Assembly (NCBI GenBank): GCA_036852015.1
Contig: JAANDG010000184.1
Coordinates: 1-64,000, forward strand
Source of the DNA: Pelodera strongyloides
Lineage: Eukaryota; Nematoda; Chromadorea; Rhabditida; Rhabditidae
DNA: 64,000 nt
Direction: 5' to 3'
Made by a program: the position numbers and the translations under genes. The stretch's first letter is position 1. Each line of letters begins with the position of its first letter. Of this stretch, positions 32,013 through 44,278 are shown piece by piece. The notes beneath the pieces are model-generated. The model had not been told where the DNA came from and ran no database searches. It was given only the letters and a program-made list of their open reading frames with translations.

Positions 32013-33517
32013 TTTACTTCGTGCAATACTGTAAGGTACTGTCAAAACAGTAGTCACTGGCCAGAAATCGGTATGTGATCGGGCACCAAGACAGTAATTA
32101 GTAATCAGTAGCGGTATGCGGGATTGTTCAATACCAGTTGTTTACAGGACGCTATTGTCTGGTCCAAAAAAAAAACAAGGAACTATGGCCGTCTTCCGAA
32201 CAGCCAAATACTCTTATCAGCAAATTATATTTACTCGTTGATACGATTGTTTCAAAACAAAGGAAAGGATGCAAAGTAGATATCAACCGTGAATACAGCA
32301 CTGAGAGAAAAATATAGTTGTTAGGTTCTACAGTAAGAATAAAGTGGTACTGTGTTCTATGCGGAAGCTGTTTGCGGGAGAAAGCGCCCACCCGGGAACA
32401 CGTCGTGTGTAGAGTGGCACACACTCTATTGTTTTTCGTGTCGCCGCTGACAGCTAACCAGAAGTCGACAAGGAGCCGAACAGAAATAATCCTTAGCAAA
32501 AGACCAAAGAATGAAATAAACCGTGGTTTATTCCTTACAATAAGTAGTTGTTTAGGTTTAGTAGAATTCAGATATCCAAATTGACCAAGTACCGCTTACG
32601 GGGTACTGTAGTCTTTACTAATTGGGTAAGTAATTTCACGCTTATTTCTAGGTTGAATAAGTCGTTATTGAAGGAGTAGATGTCGAGGTATATAATAGCT
32701 GGAATAGTATAAGTATACGGTAAGCCGGTACCGTATAGTTTGTTAGGACAGTCACAGCTGCAGTACGGTGAGGGGGAAACTATGTACAAGGGGGTCGATT
32801 TCGGGGGATTTCGAGTTGGAGTGTTCTTTTTGGGAATTAAGACCCCAAGCCGGGGGGGGGGGGGGGGGGGGGGGTGGACAGTTTAAGCTGGAGAGGGTGA
32901 AATACAGAATACGAAGATATATTAGGGAGTGAGATAGAGAGACGGGGGGGGGGGAGAGATAAAGTGGGGGGGGGGAGGGAAGGAGAGGAGATAGAGATGT
33001 GAACCACCCCCTGGCGTAGGCCAGAAGCTGGCACAGGACTAGGAAGAGACCAGTCCCGCGCGCTGTTTAGACTTCAGCCCTTCTTGGAGGTATCACTCTT
33101 CCCAAAAAGGGGTTTTGTTTGTGTTTGCTTGCAGTGGGAGTAGAGAGAGAGAGAGGGGAGAGAGAGAGAGAGAGAGGAGAGAGTAGGTTAGGCATCTCAG
33201 GAAGAGAGAGAGAAAACGTTAAAGAAGGCGATTACGACTTAAAAACACAGCCTCTCGAACGACGGCTTATGCTTACAGGCTGTTATGAGTGTTTAGCATT
33301 TCACGTGTGCAGGATCGTGCATTTATGCACGTTTCTCTTCAAGCGGTATAACAGCCGGTTTTTTGAATAACTGCATCCACATGTATCGTATACAAATGAG
33401 TACAATTAAATAATCCGTCTTATTTCGAGCGCGCTTAGCATAAATACCCAGGAATGGAGTTACCCACTATACGTTTCAAAAAGCCGCCGTTGTTTTTTAA
33501 ATATCCGTAATTTCAAC
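32013..33517. other. Intergenic region with poly-G and GA tracts
   Basis: It includes the likely phosphatase promoter (just above 32012), an uninterrupted G tract at 32852-32874, G-rich runs to about 32980, GA repeats at 33140-33185 and a family-A miniature element at 33339-33507. No exon chain is seen. Confidence 0.5.
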
Positions 33518-33784
33518 TCACCTACGCACCATGTTGGCGCAGGACAACAACCGACTGTTCTGCAACAAATCTGATGCCATACACTCTAACATACGTTTCG
33601 GAAATCCTTTATATATCCAGTCCACGGTACAGCGATTGTTGTATTCGATGAAATTGTTTATCTTTTCTTGAAGTGCAGAATGCGGAAAGGTTTGCTGGGC
33701 ATAAATTCCACGCAGGATCGTAGCTAGCTCACCAGTGGCACAGTAGTCGCGCACCTGTCGCACTCCTTGTGGCGTCAAATTCAT
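33518..33784 (-). CDS. Orphan coding exon, unknown product
   Basis: An ATG-initiated 88-codon open stretch on the minus strand. Its 3' end coincides with a strong donor (CGTAG then GTGAGT), so it is probably the first coding exon of a spliced gene ending in phase 2. The translation has normal, non-repetitive composition (for example NNFIEYNNRCTVDWIYKGF), unlike the shadow frames around it. I recognise no domain and found no partner exon before the phosphatase gene. It may equally be a gene fragment. Confidence 0.4.
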   Translation of the reverse strand: MNLTPQGVRQVRDYCATGELATILRGIYAQQTFPHSALQEKINNFIEYNNRCTVDWIYKGFPKRMLECMASDLLQNSRLLSCANMVRR

Positions 33785-35863
33785 TTATGAGTATACAATT
33801 GCGCACCTGCGTTTAAGCGAGTATCTGGGGGCTACTGAGTGGGTGTCGTTTTGAATATTCAAACATGGTTCCTTTGTTTGAGGTGTTAGGCACTACGTTA
33901 TGTTATGTGCGTGAAAGGCAAGGATACACGTTTTTCAAGGAACATTACCCTAACAAGCGAAAGTAATAGGTATAGGGACTCTATGTTTGAATTTGAGTCA
34001 GAGTTCGCTTCTTGGACAGAGATAGCGAATTCATAGATGGGGCGTAATTTATGGTAGTACACTGGTTACATACTATGAACGAAAACATTAAAGCAAAAAG
34101 ACATCAAATTGCTTGTTTGTAGACAGCAAAATTCTAAACTATACACGATTCTGAACTGCAAACCTGTATAGCACAATACGGTACAATTGTCTAATTACTT
34201 CTCTCACCTCCGATCATTATGCTCTTTCAGTGAAGTGACGTCATAAAGCTGGTTCAAATATAGTATCAAATGGCCGAGTGGATTAGCGTCGCCGATAGCG
34301 GGATTGAAACGACCGAGGTTCTAATCCGATCACTACAATCGATTCGTTACGCTCAGATATAGTAACAAAAAACATAGCACAATACAACAATGATATTACG
34401 ATTCCAAAAAATAACACGAATAACGAGAGATGAGAACTGAAAGGACAGGGGAAATTGTTAATAATCAATTGACGATTTGAATACACATATAATTTGATGA
34501 AAAGTAAAATTCGATGATGTAATCATGTGAAATTAATAATAGTACAGTATTGAAAATGTACGGTATCCCGTGCGATAATTGGAGAGAAATGTGCGCCACA
34601 AGCCTGCCAAATGTGAGCCAACTGGGTGCACTTTTCGTCAGCTAATGTCAGCTAATATTAGGACAATTTATGAATCACTAAACTCTAACTCCACTTTAAG
34701 AAAATTCGGCAGTTATGAGATTTGAAACACAAACAACATTTCTTCCATGTTTGTTGTTGATTGATATTGACTATTTGATGGAACACAGATCAATTTGCAC
34801 TTTTGCGTGTAAACAACTGTTAAAACGCATATAAAATGTGTGCCGCTCAAATCAATATTTTTGTTGTAAACATATGATATCAATTTACTCGAAAACTTGA
34901 AAAAAAGCACAATAATTTGTTGTTTTATTGGCTGTTTTCGTCCCTTGTAAGTACCAAACTACCAACACTGATGAAACACACAGGGGGTTCGCGGCGAAAA
35001 CCTGGCGCAAAAATGTCGTGCGGCCAGAGCCCGACGAGAATGTGCCATAGTGAAGAAAAATCGATGCATAGACAACAGGGTGACTTTCCTGTCGGATAAA
35101 ATGGTTTACAGTAATGATTTACTTATTGGCAAACATTTATAATTAAACTACGGTATCACAACAACTTAAGTTTAAGTGTCGTGGGAAAACATACCATAAC
35201 TCGCGTCTGAAGCATAGCGCATCATTTACAAAAATGGCGCATGACCCGTCTCGGTATAACTTATGACTTATGATATAATAGAAGGGAAAGAAGATATAAG
35301 ACACTGCCCCCATAAAAAGTGAAACAAAAAGTTGAAAATTACTCTTTCCGAAAAGGTCTGACCGGTTTTCGCTCAAAATTGAAGGGAAGGAATAAATTCC
35401 AAATTGCTACGTTCTGGGCAAAATTTGCCATGAACCAGAACAGAGTTATGTTATGTAATAGTTGGTCAAGCAGTGTTGAACATTTTAAATGAATACCGTA
35501 TCTACTCATTGTCAGGATATGTGCTTATCACACACGTATCTACAGTCGATGTGCGTAACTAAATATGGAAGCATATGCAAATTATGAAAAAATTAGTAAT
35601 AAAAGTAAATAAATGAACAAACGGACCATATAGACAAAAAATTTAGATGTGGGAGTGAATAGTTAATCATATTAAATCGTAGAATAGGTAGAATCTTCGA
35701 GCTTATTATTGTAAGTCACACACATATCAATCGTTTACGAGGACAATAACACATACATACATAAAAATGAGCTGTGAAAGCAACAAAAAATACACTAAAA
35801 CCGGTTTCAGTTAAAATTTGTGTTTGAAACTGAAAAAGTATTTTGTGACTGAAAAAAAAAACG

Positions 35864-35901
<38 letters not shown>

Positions 35902-36318
35902 AATAAAACAAAGTAAATTCATATCCTCAAAGCTTCATCAGTAAGTTCATAAACATACAGTTAGTATAGTTCACTTCCGCTTTTGTCTACGATAAATTAC
36001 AGGATGTAGAAAATACACAATAAAATATAAAATTTAATTTAAAAATTCTATTTTTTTTTCGAACAGTTCCATGTGTGTTTCACAAAAGATGACGCATGGT
36101 CACATTTTCAATACACAATTTCAATAACACGGCACATTTCATCAGGAAAATTGAAAAACATTTTTCTAATATAATTTTTAATAATTTGCACTCAATAGAA
36201 ATTAAAAATATTAAATATTAAATGAAAACATATTTACATATTCGTAAATATTTCAAGAGAGATTTTTCTGTAGTTTTGAGCGGGCGTTATGAAAAGTTCT
36301 CAGCACTTATGAAAAGTT
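33785..36318. other. Gene-poor AT-rich region
   Basis: Contents I can name: a tRNA-Leu/Ser-like relic at about 34268-34335 (TGGCCGAGTGG box A, GGTTCTAATCC box B, no proper anticodon arm) and a poly-A tract at 35864-35899. Otherwise I see nothing that joins into a gene. Confidence 0.5.
35864..35899. repeat. Poly-A tract
   Basis: A run of almost pure A, broken by one ACG near its start. It could be the tail of a retrotransposed copy, but I find no element body or target duplication next to it. Confidence 0.9.
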
Positions 36319-37084
36319 GGCTCTATTCAAGAATAGCCGTCCCAAGGAAGTATAGCCGTCCCAAGATTCTCAACCGTTCCATGGAGAGGCCAACCGTCCC
36401 ATGGCGGGTCCAACCGTCCCAAAAAAGTATAGCCGTCCCAATAAAAAATAACCGTCCCAAACATCCCACGGAATTGAATGTGCAGTACGTCTGGGGCTTT
36501 TGAACATGAAAACATCGACCTTAACAAAAATTTTATTTCTTATCAATAGTTAAAATCCGTAGTTATTGGCTATCTCAAGTAATAAGTGATTTAAAATCTT
36601 TTCCATGCACACGTCTGAACATATAATTACAGAGGTAAGATGGGAGCAGGTCTTCGTCGGTACCATACAGATGTTTCATGGAACGTTTCAAAGCACCCCA
36701 TGTAGCTTCGATGCGTTGGGTATGAGCCGCTGGGTCGGAAGGGTTGGCAAAGTGCGGCTTATGGTTGACCCAACGGTGGTAGTATTGTTGTTGTAGGGTG
36801 TTGATGTACAAGCCGCCCATCCGTCGGAGACCACGACGAACGTTTGTTTTATGAGCAGCGTTCACAGACTCAAACACAAATACACGGTCTATTGGTTATT
36901 TAAAAACATAAAAATTAAAATGGGACGGTTGGCCTCTCTATGGGACGGTTTGGCTTCTCTATGGGACGGTTGGCCTCTCCATGGGACGGCTATACTTTTT
37001 CGGGGCGGTTGACCCTCCCATGGGACGGTTATTTTTTTATGGGACGGCTATACTTCCTTGGGACGGCTATTCTTGAATAGAGCC
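36319..37084. mobile_element. Merlin/ISXO2-type DNA transposon relic with CCGTCCCAT arrays
   Basis: The 766-bp element has terminal inverted repeats starting GGCTCTATTCAAGAATAGCC and is flanked by a perfect 8-bp duplication GAAAAGTT (36311-36318 and 37085-37092). Merlin elements make 8-9-bp duplications. Next to each end lies a run of CCGTCCCA(T/A) motifs about 19-25 bp apart. The centre encodes a transposase fragment (separate entry). The element is too short for a full Merlin transposase and is probably an internal-deletion derivative. Confidence 0.88.
36575..36877 (-). pseudogene. ISXO2-like (Merlin) transposase C-terminal fragment
   Basis: A 100-codon frame lies inside the element. It has the family-like block NHKPHFANP, HTQRIEATWGALKRSMKH, then YLCNYMFRR, which matches the C-terminal end of the DDE domain of ISXO2/Merlin transposases (RIE.xW..K, then YL.E/NYMxRR). 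The upstream two thirds of the domain, including the first catalytic acidic residues, are missing. It should be inactive. The assignment rests on motif recognition; no search was run. Confidence 0.75.
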
Positions 37085-39886
37085 GAAAAGTTTTGTATTG
37101 AAAAAAATCAAAGATAAGTTTCACTACTGTATGAAGTGTATAAAATCAATGCTGTCATAGAGTCCTCGCCTGAAGCTAAGAAACATCTGAGTTTTATAAG
37201 AGGTTGAAACCTCTCCATGGTTTTGATAAGAAAAACAGAACAGAATTCAACGGAAGAAGGTATTATTAGCGGATTATCGAGCCGTTAGGCGTTGATAAAT
37301 ACAGAAAATCAATCTTGCTAATCATCAAAAGTCAGTAGGGCAAGTCTGGAAAATTAAGTCAATAATTCATTTATTTCATTTGGAGCAAAACGGTATGAAG
37401 AAATTAATGAATAAATAAATAACAAGGGACTTTGCATCTCGAACGAGCATATGCGAAGTTATTGTACATATGTAGATGTAGCTACAGTATTCTAGAGTCG
37501 TTCGTATACTTACAGTAATCAGCCGAGTAAGCTTTTCCTACCTATTGTGTGTGCACCACACATGAAATTTGAATAAGAACTCCGTAAGCAAGTCCATGAC
37601 AACACATTTTTCGAAGCGATGAATGAAATTTGCATACAATACATGCACAACGTGCTATAGAGTGGCCATGGGACAATGACCGGATTAAACACTTTATAAG
37701 TAGTTAGAAAACTATTTATTTTCCTTCCTTTCTTCTAGGACTAGAGTAATTCCTTGAATAACTAACCTATATAAAATAAGATTATCTAAAATTGTGGGTG
37801 CGTGAAAAGTAGAACGAACGGTGACCATTTACTGTATTTACTCCAAAAAAGATTAAAAAACAAGATAGTTTTCAAGGTCTACGGACAAGACGAACACGTA
37901 GTTGCCAACGATATGCTGCATAGAAACTGATGATAAATAAACCATATTCCATATGAATAGGGCTTTGGAATTCGTTAAAGCGACATAACGAAACATATGA
38001 TGGGCAAGTGCACCATATGTTACATGCAAATTAATACAATATCGCGCGGCTATTTGCATACACTACAATGTAATAGAGCGTCTGCCATAGTTTCAAAAAC
38101 GGACTGATATACCTTTTTAAAGGGAGTTAATAAAATATCTTGCCATGTTTTGAATGATGACCTCTGTTTCGCGTTATCATATTACCAATCTTTTGAAAAT
38201 GGATCAATGACGAGACAAGTTGAAAACAATTTCGGAAAACAACATTAAAGGGACAGGCCCATCAAAGTAAACCTATATTTACGATACGTCCATAGTGACT
38301 ATCAAGCATTTTTATTACAATATATACAAACTAAATTTCACATTTATTTGCCATTGAAAACTTTTTTCCGATGCGCTCTGCTCAAATGTATACCGTAGAG
38401 CCGCAAATATCCTTGTCGTCAATGCAAATTTATCGTGAAATTATAATGCGATTAAAATTTGCATATATAGCTTTGAAATCTGCAGTTTTATGCTATACAT
38501 TTGAGCAGAGCGCATTGGAAAAAAGTTGTCTAGGGCGAATAATGGTGAAATTTAGTTTGTATATATTGTAATAAAAATGCTTGATAGTCATTACGAACGT
38601 ATCGTAAATGTAGGTTTATTTTGATGGGCCTGTCCCTTTAAATTGATGACGATCTTCGACACCGAGAAAAATGGTCACCAAGTGGTCACCAAATAGGTTG
38701 GCCCATGAAACAAAGGAAACCGTCAACATATGGTGTCGTTCCCCCGTCTCCTATATATGGTTGGCTAAACAAGAAGAAAAATCCGCGACATTTTGGCACA
38801 TGCGCCGCACACTTTTGTGGGTTTTAAGCCTTTCGGGGACTACGGTTAATGGTAGTGGAAGAAAATATACTTTGATAAAACCATTGTCAAATAACACTTT
38901 CAAAACGAATTTATAACAAAACTGAAGCTCTTGATGTGTAGAAAAGAGTGTAGGCGTGTAGGACAGGAAAATAATACATCCAATTTCCTTGCTTCCGAAA
39001 ACGTTTAGTGAATTTGCGTCGCTGCGAGATATATAGTTCTCGAAACACACTATCGGTTCATCTTTTTATGCTTGCGCGTTGTAGGTCAGCAAATCTATAT
39101 CTATGGGATTTTGTACATAAAGAGACTGGCGCGAAACACTGTTTTTGGAATTGGTTGAAATTCTCGGGCACTAAATTAACTCTGCATGAGAATTGCTTGA
39201 CATCAAACTTCCGTGAAAACACTTATCGAATGTTAAAAAAACTTAAATTGAAAACTTTCCAGAGGCCGTATTCACCACTCAATTCCCCGAGCGGAAACTT
39301 TGTGCTTTCTCCTGCGACTCTCACGTTAGCACCGAGGAAACTTGCCGATGCGCGGCCTACATTCGGCCCGAAAAATGTAGGCCGCCGCGCCGGGGCCCAC
39401 CTGTTTTTTGTAGGCCGCGCACGGGCCAAAGTTTTGCGTTGCGAATGTTATTTACTGTCCCCAGTGAACGTTTCCTTGAGGGAGTCGCATTGGTGAATAT
39501 GGTTTCAGAATTCTCCATGCACTGATGAAACTTGGATTGCGCGCGGCGAGCTCCTGGCGCGGAACTTCCGCGCGGCGATGGAAAGGCGAGGCCTTGGCGC
39601 AGACTGGGCGAAATTGGGAAAAATGACCAAAATACTGCCCAAACCTAAGAAAAAAGGTGCGCGGGGACCTCGCCCTACCTGCGCCAGATTGGCGCCAGAG
39701 GTCACACGGAAATATATTTGTTATTCGGTCAAGTACGCAGCGAAATTGGACTTGTGCACCGCTGGCTTTTCTTGCTCCCATCTCTGTTTTGTTTTTATTT
39801 TACTTGTTTAATGCGTTATTGTTTACATTATGTTTTATGTAAATTAATTGTGCGCAACCTCTACAGAAACAGGATCGTAAGATGTC
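37085..39886. other. Mobile-element-rich gene-free interval
   Basis: It contains a family-A miniature element at 37975-38120 bounded by TTAA, a family-B fold-back at 38245-38641, a TGGTCACC repeat at about 38655-38730 and GC-rich repeat islands at about 39330-39440 and 39540-39720. No gene is supported. Confidence 0.6.
38245..38641. mobile_element. TTAA-type fold-back element, family B
   Basis: TTAA, then AGGGACAGGCCCATCAAAGT; at the other end the inverted ATGGGCCTGTCCCT, then TTAA. Arms of about 150 bp pair with few mismatches (for example TTTGAGCAGAGCGCAT versus ATGCGCTCTGCTCAAA). Confidence 0.88.
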
Positions 39887-40172
39887 ATGGGGTTTCCATG
39901 TTTGCGATTCGCACCTGCGAAAATGTCAAACCGCTGTCCATGTTTGAGTCGCTGTAAATGACAGGGTCCCGCAGCGATTTTGGATTTAGTATGGATCTAT
40001 TTCAAAATAGTACGGATCTAGTATGGATCTGATACACTTTCGCTGCAAGACCATGTCAAACGTGCGATTCGCATGGGTTACGGTAGGCAGTTGACATGCA
40101 TGTAAAATGACTTGAACATGGACAGCGGTTTGACATTTTCGCAGGTGCGAATCGCATACATGGAAACCCCAT
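39887..40172. mobile_element. Miniature element with 60-bp terminal inverted repeats
   Basis: The left end ATGGGGTTTCCATGTTTGCG continues through ATTCGCACCTGCGAAAATG and ACCGCTGTCCATG. The right end is the inverted copy ending GGAAACCCCAT. The central part repeats AGTATGGATCTA. It is non-coding and its superfamily is not recognised. Confidence 0.85.
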
Positions 40173-40993
40173 CAGCAACTTATAATATCAGTTCTGAATG
40201 TAATTTTTGTGCAATTTTTTAGGATGTTTTTCATCATTGGTTGTCTTGGAATTGCGCCTTCCTTTCTGCTTCTTTATAAACACTGGCTTTCCTACCGTAG
40301 TTTACTGTTTTTGCGTAATGCACTTTTGCATGCGAAAATCCAAGCTTTGCAGATTTTTTTCCGAAAAACCCGCGTACACTCTCCTAACTTACTTTCCCAG
40401 AGTCTCTTTTTATTTTATTTCGCTATTTCGCGTATTTTATGTAATGCTCCGCTGGCTGACCTCATTTCCTTTGACTTTCAGTAACTTGGCTACTTCTACA
40501 CAATGGACGAAACTGTGATATGGTATGTTTTTACATATTTGGATTAACAGTTTGTTTTCGTTATTTTAGCGTTTTGTTGTCCTGATTTACTGAACTAATA
40601 TACTTTAAAGGCGCAGACCCATCTTGTTCTGTTCCATGATTCTCAACAAAAAACTAGGAAATCTTTTATCGTGGAGCCTAGGTGTCCTCTTACCTTTTTG
40701 CTTTACCTAGTCTTGACATGTTTGAAACGACCAATAATCATTAAATTTAGATTTTTGGTACTACTGAAACGATGAATCGTTATGTTCGAGGACGGCGGCT
40801 TGGACCGTTGAAAAACATCTTAACCACCGCCGTGTAATGGTAAGAAACTTTATAACGTCTTAACCTTTGTTTTCAGTTATGAAGTAGGGGGATTCTTTGT
40901 CAGCGTATTTTCTATCGTTTCTTGTTTCGTATGTGCTTGCTATCAAAGTTTTAGTTGGTTTGTTTGAAAACTACGCTTGGATGTTAATTCTAA

Positions 40994-41316
40994 GGGCGCG
41001 TTCGGGATTGCGAAAAGAAAGAAAAGAAATAAAAAAAAAGTAGTTCGGGATGGCCCTTAAAAATTTTCCGAAATCTCCACAGTAGGAGGAAAGTCGTTGT
41101 GGGACCGCACAGTACACTATTTGGAGCAACTTTTTAGTAAGTAAATTATTGCAAGCAGCATTATTCTCAGTACTAAAAAGTTGCTCCAAATAGTGTACTG
41201 TGCGGTCCCACAACGACTTTCCTCCTCCTGTGGAGATTTCGGAAAATTTTTAAGGGCCATCCCGAACTACTTTTTTTTTATTTCTTTTCTTTCTTTTCGC
41301 AATCCCGAACGCGCCC
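40994..41316. mobile_element. Harbinger-like fold-back miniature element
   Basis: The ends are GGGCGCGTTCGGGATTGCG and its inverse, flanked by TAA on both sides (40991-40993, 41317-41319). A TAA duplication and GGG-starting termini fit the PIF/Harbinger superfamily. The arms are about 140 bp and almost perfect, around a roughly 40-bp loop. Confidence 0.8.
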
Positions 41317-41730
41317 TAAGGTTTAATGTGACTACTCTGGCTGTGAAGCAATTACGAAAGACGTTATTATCTGCATACCGCTCATTCGAATATTTTATGT
41401 TTTCCGATTTTTAACGGAAGGAGATGCCACTTTGGGGTGGTATATTATCACAGTTGTTGTAATTTACGCTATTGTAAAAGTTTCAGATCAGAGCCTAACT
41501 CCCGAACTGCGCCTGGCCTGGCAGTGAAGATTAAAATCAGGAAGCAGTTGTTTGGGAACAGACAGGAATGAAGCTACAGCTCTTTTAATGGGAAAGGAAA
41601 TAACTACAGGTTTGTATTTCTTGTATACTTATTTCAAGATTTCAAGCTATTATGCAACGTGTAATTTTCTTACATTTTATCGTAACTAGTCTACCGTACC
41701 TGTAAGCAGCGTTTATCTGACTGGATTCTT

Positions 41731-41960
41731 CGCTGCGTCCTTCGTCCTTCGGCCAATCGGCCTATTTAAAAAATTACCTTGTTCCCCATTAAAAAACGTG
41801 TGACTGTCCCATATAAGTTCTCTTTCACCGATGGCGTATCAAGCAACGTTCACACTCCTTAGGCACTCCTTAGGTAGAATGGAGAGACTGGTAGGTGTGC
41901 TGTACCTGACTGTATTCTTCGCTGCGTCCTTCAGACAATCGGCCAATCGGCCTATCTTAT
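41731..41960. repeat. Direct repeat pair with CGGCCAATCGGCCTAT
   Basis: Two copies of a stretch reading GATTCTTCGCTGCGTCCTTC (first copy) or GTATTCTTCGCTGCGTCCTTC (second), followed by CAATCGGCC, start near 41731 and 41911, about 180 bp apart. The CGGCC/GGCCG palindromic part resembles that in the fold-back arms at 3.4 and 4.0 kb. Confidence 0.65.
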
Positions 41961-42695
41961 TATATAAAAGAGTAACTGTAGCCTAATTTGCATACGGATG
42001 TGCGTTACGGAAATGCAAATTTCGCGTTCGGGTATAAAAGAGCTTCGCAGCTCAATATCGAAGTATCGTGTGCAATTGTTTCCTATTATGAGAATTTCCT
42101 TATGATACGTTTGAAGCTTTGTATATAAGTATGCCCATGCTAAACCAATCATCTTTCCATGTAAGTCGCCTCAGGCGGCGTGAGCCGACTGGTTTAAAAT
42201 AATTACCTAGTCTCGCAATCCCAATTAAAAAACTGAATTTCTCTGCACTGGACAATTAGCGTAGCGCGTAATTTATAATTTCTGTTGATTTTGATTTGAT
42301 TGTCCCTGCTAACAAACTTTATTGGTAGCTCCTGGCTCCATAGCTGTGCTTCTGTTTTGTTTTACTATTATTAGTATTAAGTTTCAGGTCAGGTAGGAAA
42401 GAAGGGTTTGTCTTTCGGTTTATCTGAATACAAAGTGGTGTGTTTAAACATTGTCGGAGTGTAACTTCGTGTACATTTTTCTTATAGGAAGTGGGCTAAA
42501 ACGTATTACATTAAGTCACACTTCTTATAGATTTCGATAGGCATTTAGCATATCACTATTAACCCTAACCATTGTTATAAGAAGTGAGTCTAGTGCCAAA
42601 GACATACTGGGCTTGTTCCTGGTTTCCAGTGATATAGAAAATGGCAAGCTCGTATATTTTCCAGTGAGATTTCTTAGTTAATTTTTTATATTTAG

Positions 42696-43148
42696 CTAGA
42701 TCGGTGTACTCGGAAGGGGAACGCTGTGATTGCCACTTGTTCATACCAAGGAATGATGAGACTTGCGAGAACTATTGCTTCAATGCTTCAAGGTGTTTAC
42801 AGAAAATGGCAACAGGTTAGTATTTCAACAATTTAAACTTACTTTTTTAATATTAGTTTTATGCGATAATTTCAATTTCCATGAATTGCACTGTAGGTAT
42901 AGAAGGTAACCTATGTTTAACTAAGACAAAGACAGGTACGAGCTCATTCAGCTCATAGACATATCCGCGTTCCTTTTAGGGAATGTAACGTCTGCATTCA
43001 TTTCTTTTATTCTGTTTCTCATTTGTTGGTATCTTATCAATATCTTCTTTTATGTAGTATGTGTGTTCGTTTTTATGACCTTTTTCCTGTTCCAGGTATC
43101 TTCGTCAAACGAACTCAGCCCGTGCAGAGCTTACTAAATAGAAAATGA
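42696..43148 (+). CDS. Candidate Cys-rich small protein, 3' exons only
   Basis: An exon at about 42696-42815 reads through a Cys-rich stretch (GERCDCHLFIP, DETCENYCFNASRC). It ends at a GTTAGT donor in phase 1. An exon at 43096-43148 continues exactly in phase (GIFVKRTQP) to TGA. AATAAA at 43712 could be its polyadenylation signal. The Cys spacing suggests a disulfide-bonded extracellular segment, but I recognise no family. I found no convincing first exon with signal peptide in 41.5-42.7 kb, so the gene model is incomplete. Confidence 0.42.
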
Positions 43149-43819
43149 CAACGATTGACCATTGACCTGACTGAATGCTGAACAATGGATAAGCGGCGGA
43201 GAAAGTGTAAATTGTAAATTCTTAAAATTTATGTCAGTATTACATTGTACATATTCAGTTAGTCTAGAGTCTATATTTTGCAAACCATCAGTGGACGAGT
43301 AGACCAAAGGAACTCCACAAAAGAATATTCTAGAACTATGAAGCTTGTAGTACAAATGTTTTATTTTACTTCTTTCAATATCCGTTTATTACTGTGCTAA
43401 ATGCAGGTTTACTACCACTGTGAGCGCATTTAGACTAGGCGTATGATGTAGGTGCTGTAGGATCCTTCATTCATACTTGTATTACATTTTGTTCAGAGGA
43501 TTCTTGTAGTTATAAATGGCCCATGACCGTAGATGGTCACGTTCCGGAGGATACCTGTCCCTAAGGTTTTTTTTAGCTTTGCTGTAAGATTAACATATAC
43601 TTAAGCGAACTTCGTGAACATTTTGGCATACTATTGAGTTGCTTTATATGTTAGAACCTTTTCATCCCTGTTTGCCCCGTTTTTCTTATTACGTTTCTCG
43701 TTTTGTGCACCTGAAATAAACACTTATTGTACTTATGTTGTATTATTTATGAATAAGTGTGTAATGTATGTTATTTTTGTGTATTATTGCTGTATATTAT
43801 TTGCCGAACCTGCAGTGAA

Positions 43820-44050
43820 TATTCCACGCCCGCTTTTCCTATTCTGGCGCAGACTGGGCGCAGTCTGGGCGCTGATCTGGCGCAGACTGCGCGCGGAAAT
43901 GGGTGCGCTGCGTGCCTGTGGCGCACCGCCTTTTTCTGCGCCGCGCACCCGCCACATCTGCGCGGCGCGCCGTCAAAGTTTAGCGTTGTGGGAAGAATTA
44001 CAGACTAGTGCCGCGGCGCTGAGTGTGCGCGGCGTGGACTTCGCGACACT
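43820..44050. repeat. GC-rich repeat island
   Basis: Repeated TGGCGCAGACTGGGCGCAG units followed by GCGGCGCG runs and CAAAGTTTAGCGTTGTGG. Related islands at about 39330-39440, 39540-39720 and 54390-54560 share GGCGCAGACTGGGCG or (A)AAAGTTT(C/T)GCGTTG. Overlapping open frames here reflect base composition only. Confidence 0.7.
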
Positions 44051-44196
44051 TTAGCTACGTCCGACATCCACACCCTACCAAAGGAGCCAGCTTTACTAAA
44101 GTTTCAAAGCGACCCCATGCTTTACAATATTATAGTTTCTTTCGCGCTCGTCAGTTCGCAAGAAAATTCCCAATCAATTTGCAAAAGCACGGCATG

Positions 44197-44278
44197 GCAG
44201 CGATGTCCGAGTGGTTAAGGAGATTGACTAGAAATCAATTGGGCTCTGCCCGCGTAGGTTCGAATCCTGCTCGCTGCG
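44197..44278 (+). tRNA. tRNA-Ser(AGA)
   Basis: This 82-nt cloverleaf has acceptor stem GCAGCGA / TCGCTGC with a G discriminator and a D-arm containing the box A TCCGAGTGGTTAAGG. The anticodon loop is CTAGAAA with anticodon AGA (44226-44228 by structure at 44230-44232). The long variable arm (GGGCTCTGCCCGC) is typical of serine tRNA, and box B is GGTTCGAATCC. A T-run follows downstream (TATTTTTTTAC), fitting Pol III termination. No intron. It lies about 95 bp beyond the stop codon of the convergent PCBD gene. Confidence 0.93.

Noticed and set aside
34268..34335. Functional tRNA-Leu/Ser
   Set aside because: Good box A and box B, but the anticodon arm and acceptor stem do not pair; treated as a relic.
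35716..35922. Poly-Phe minus-strand frame
   Set aside because: Translation of the poly-A tract.
39008..39496. 162-codon plus-strand frame
   Set aside because: Ends within a GC-rich repeat island, no domain and no splice or start context; compositional.
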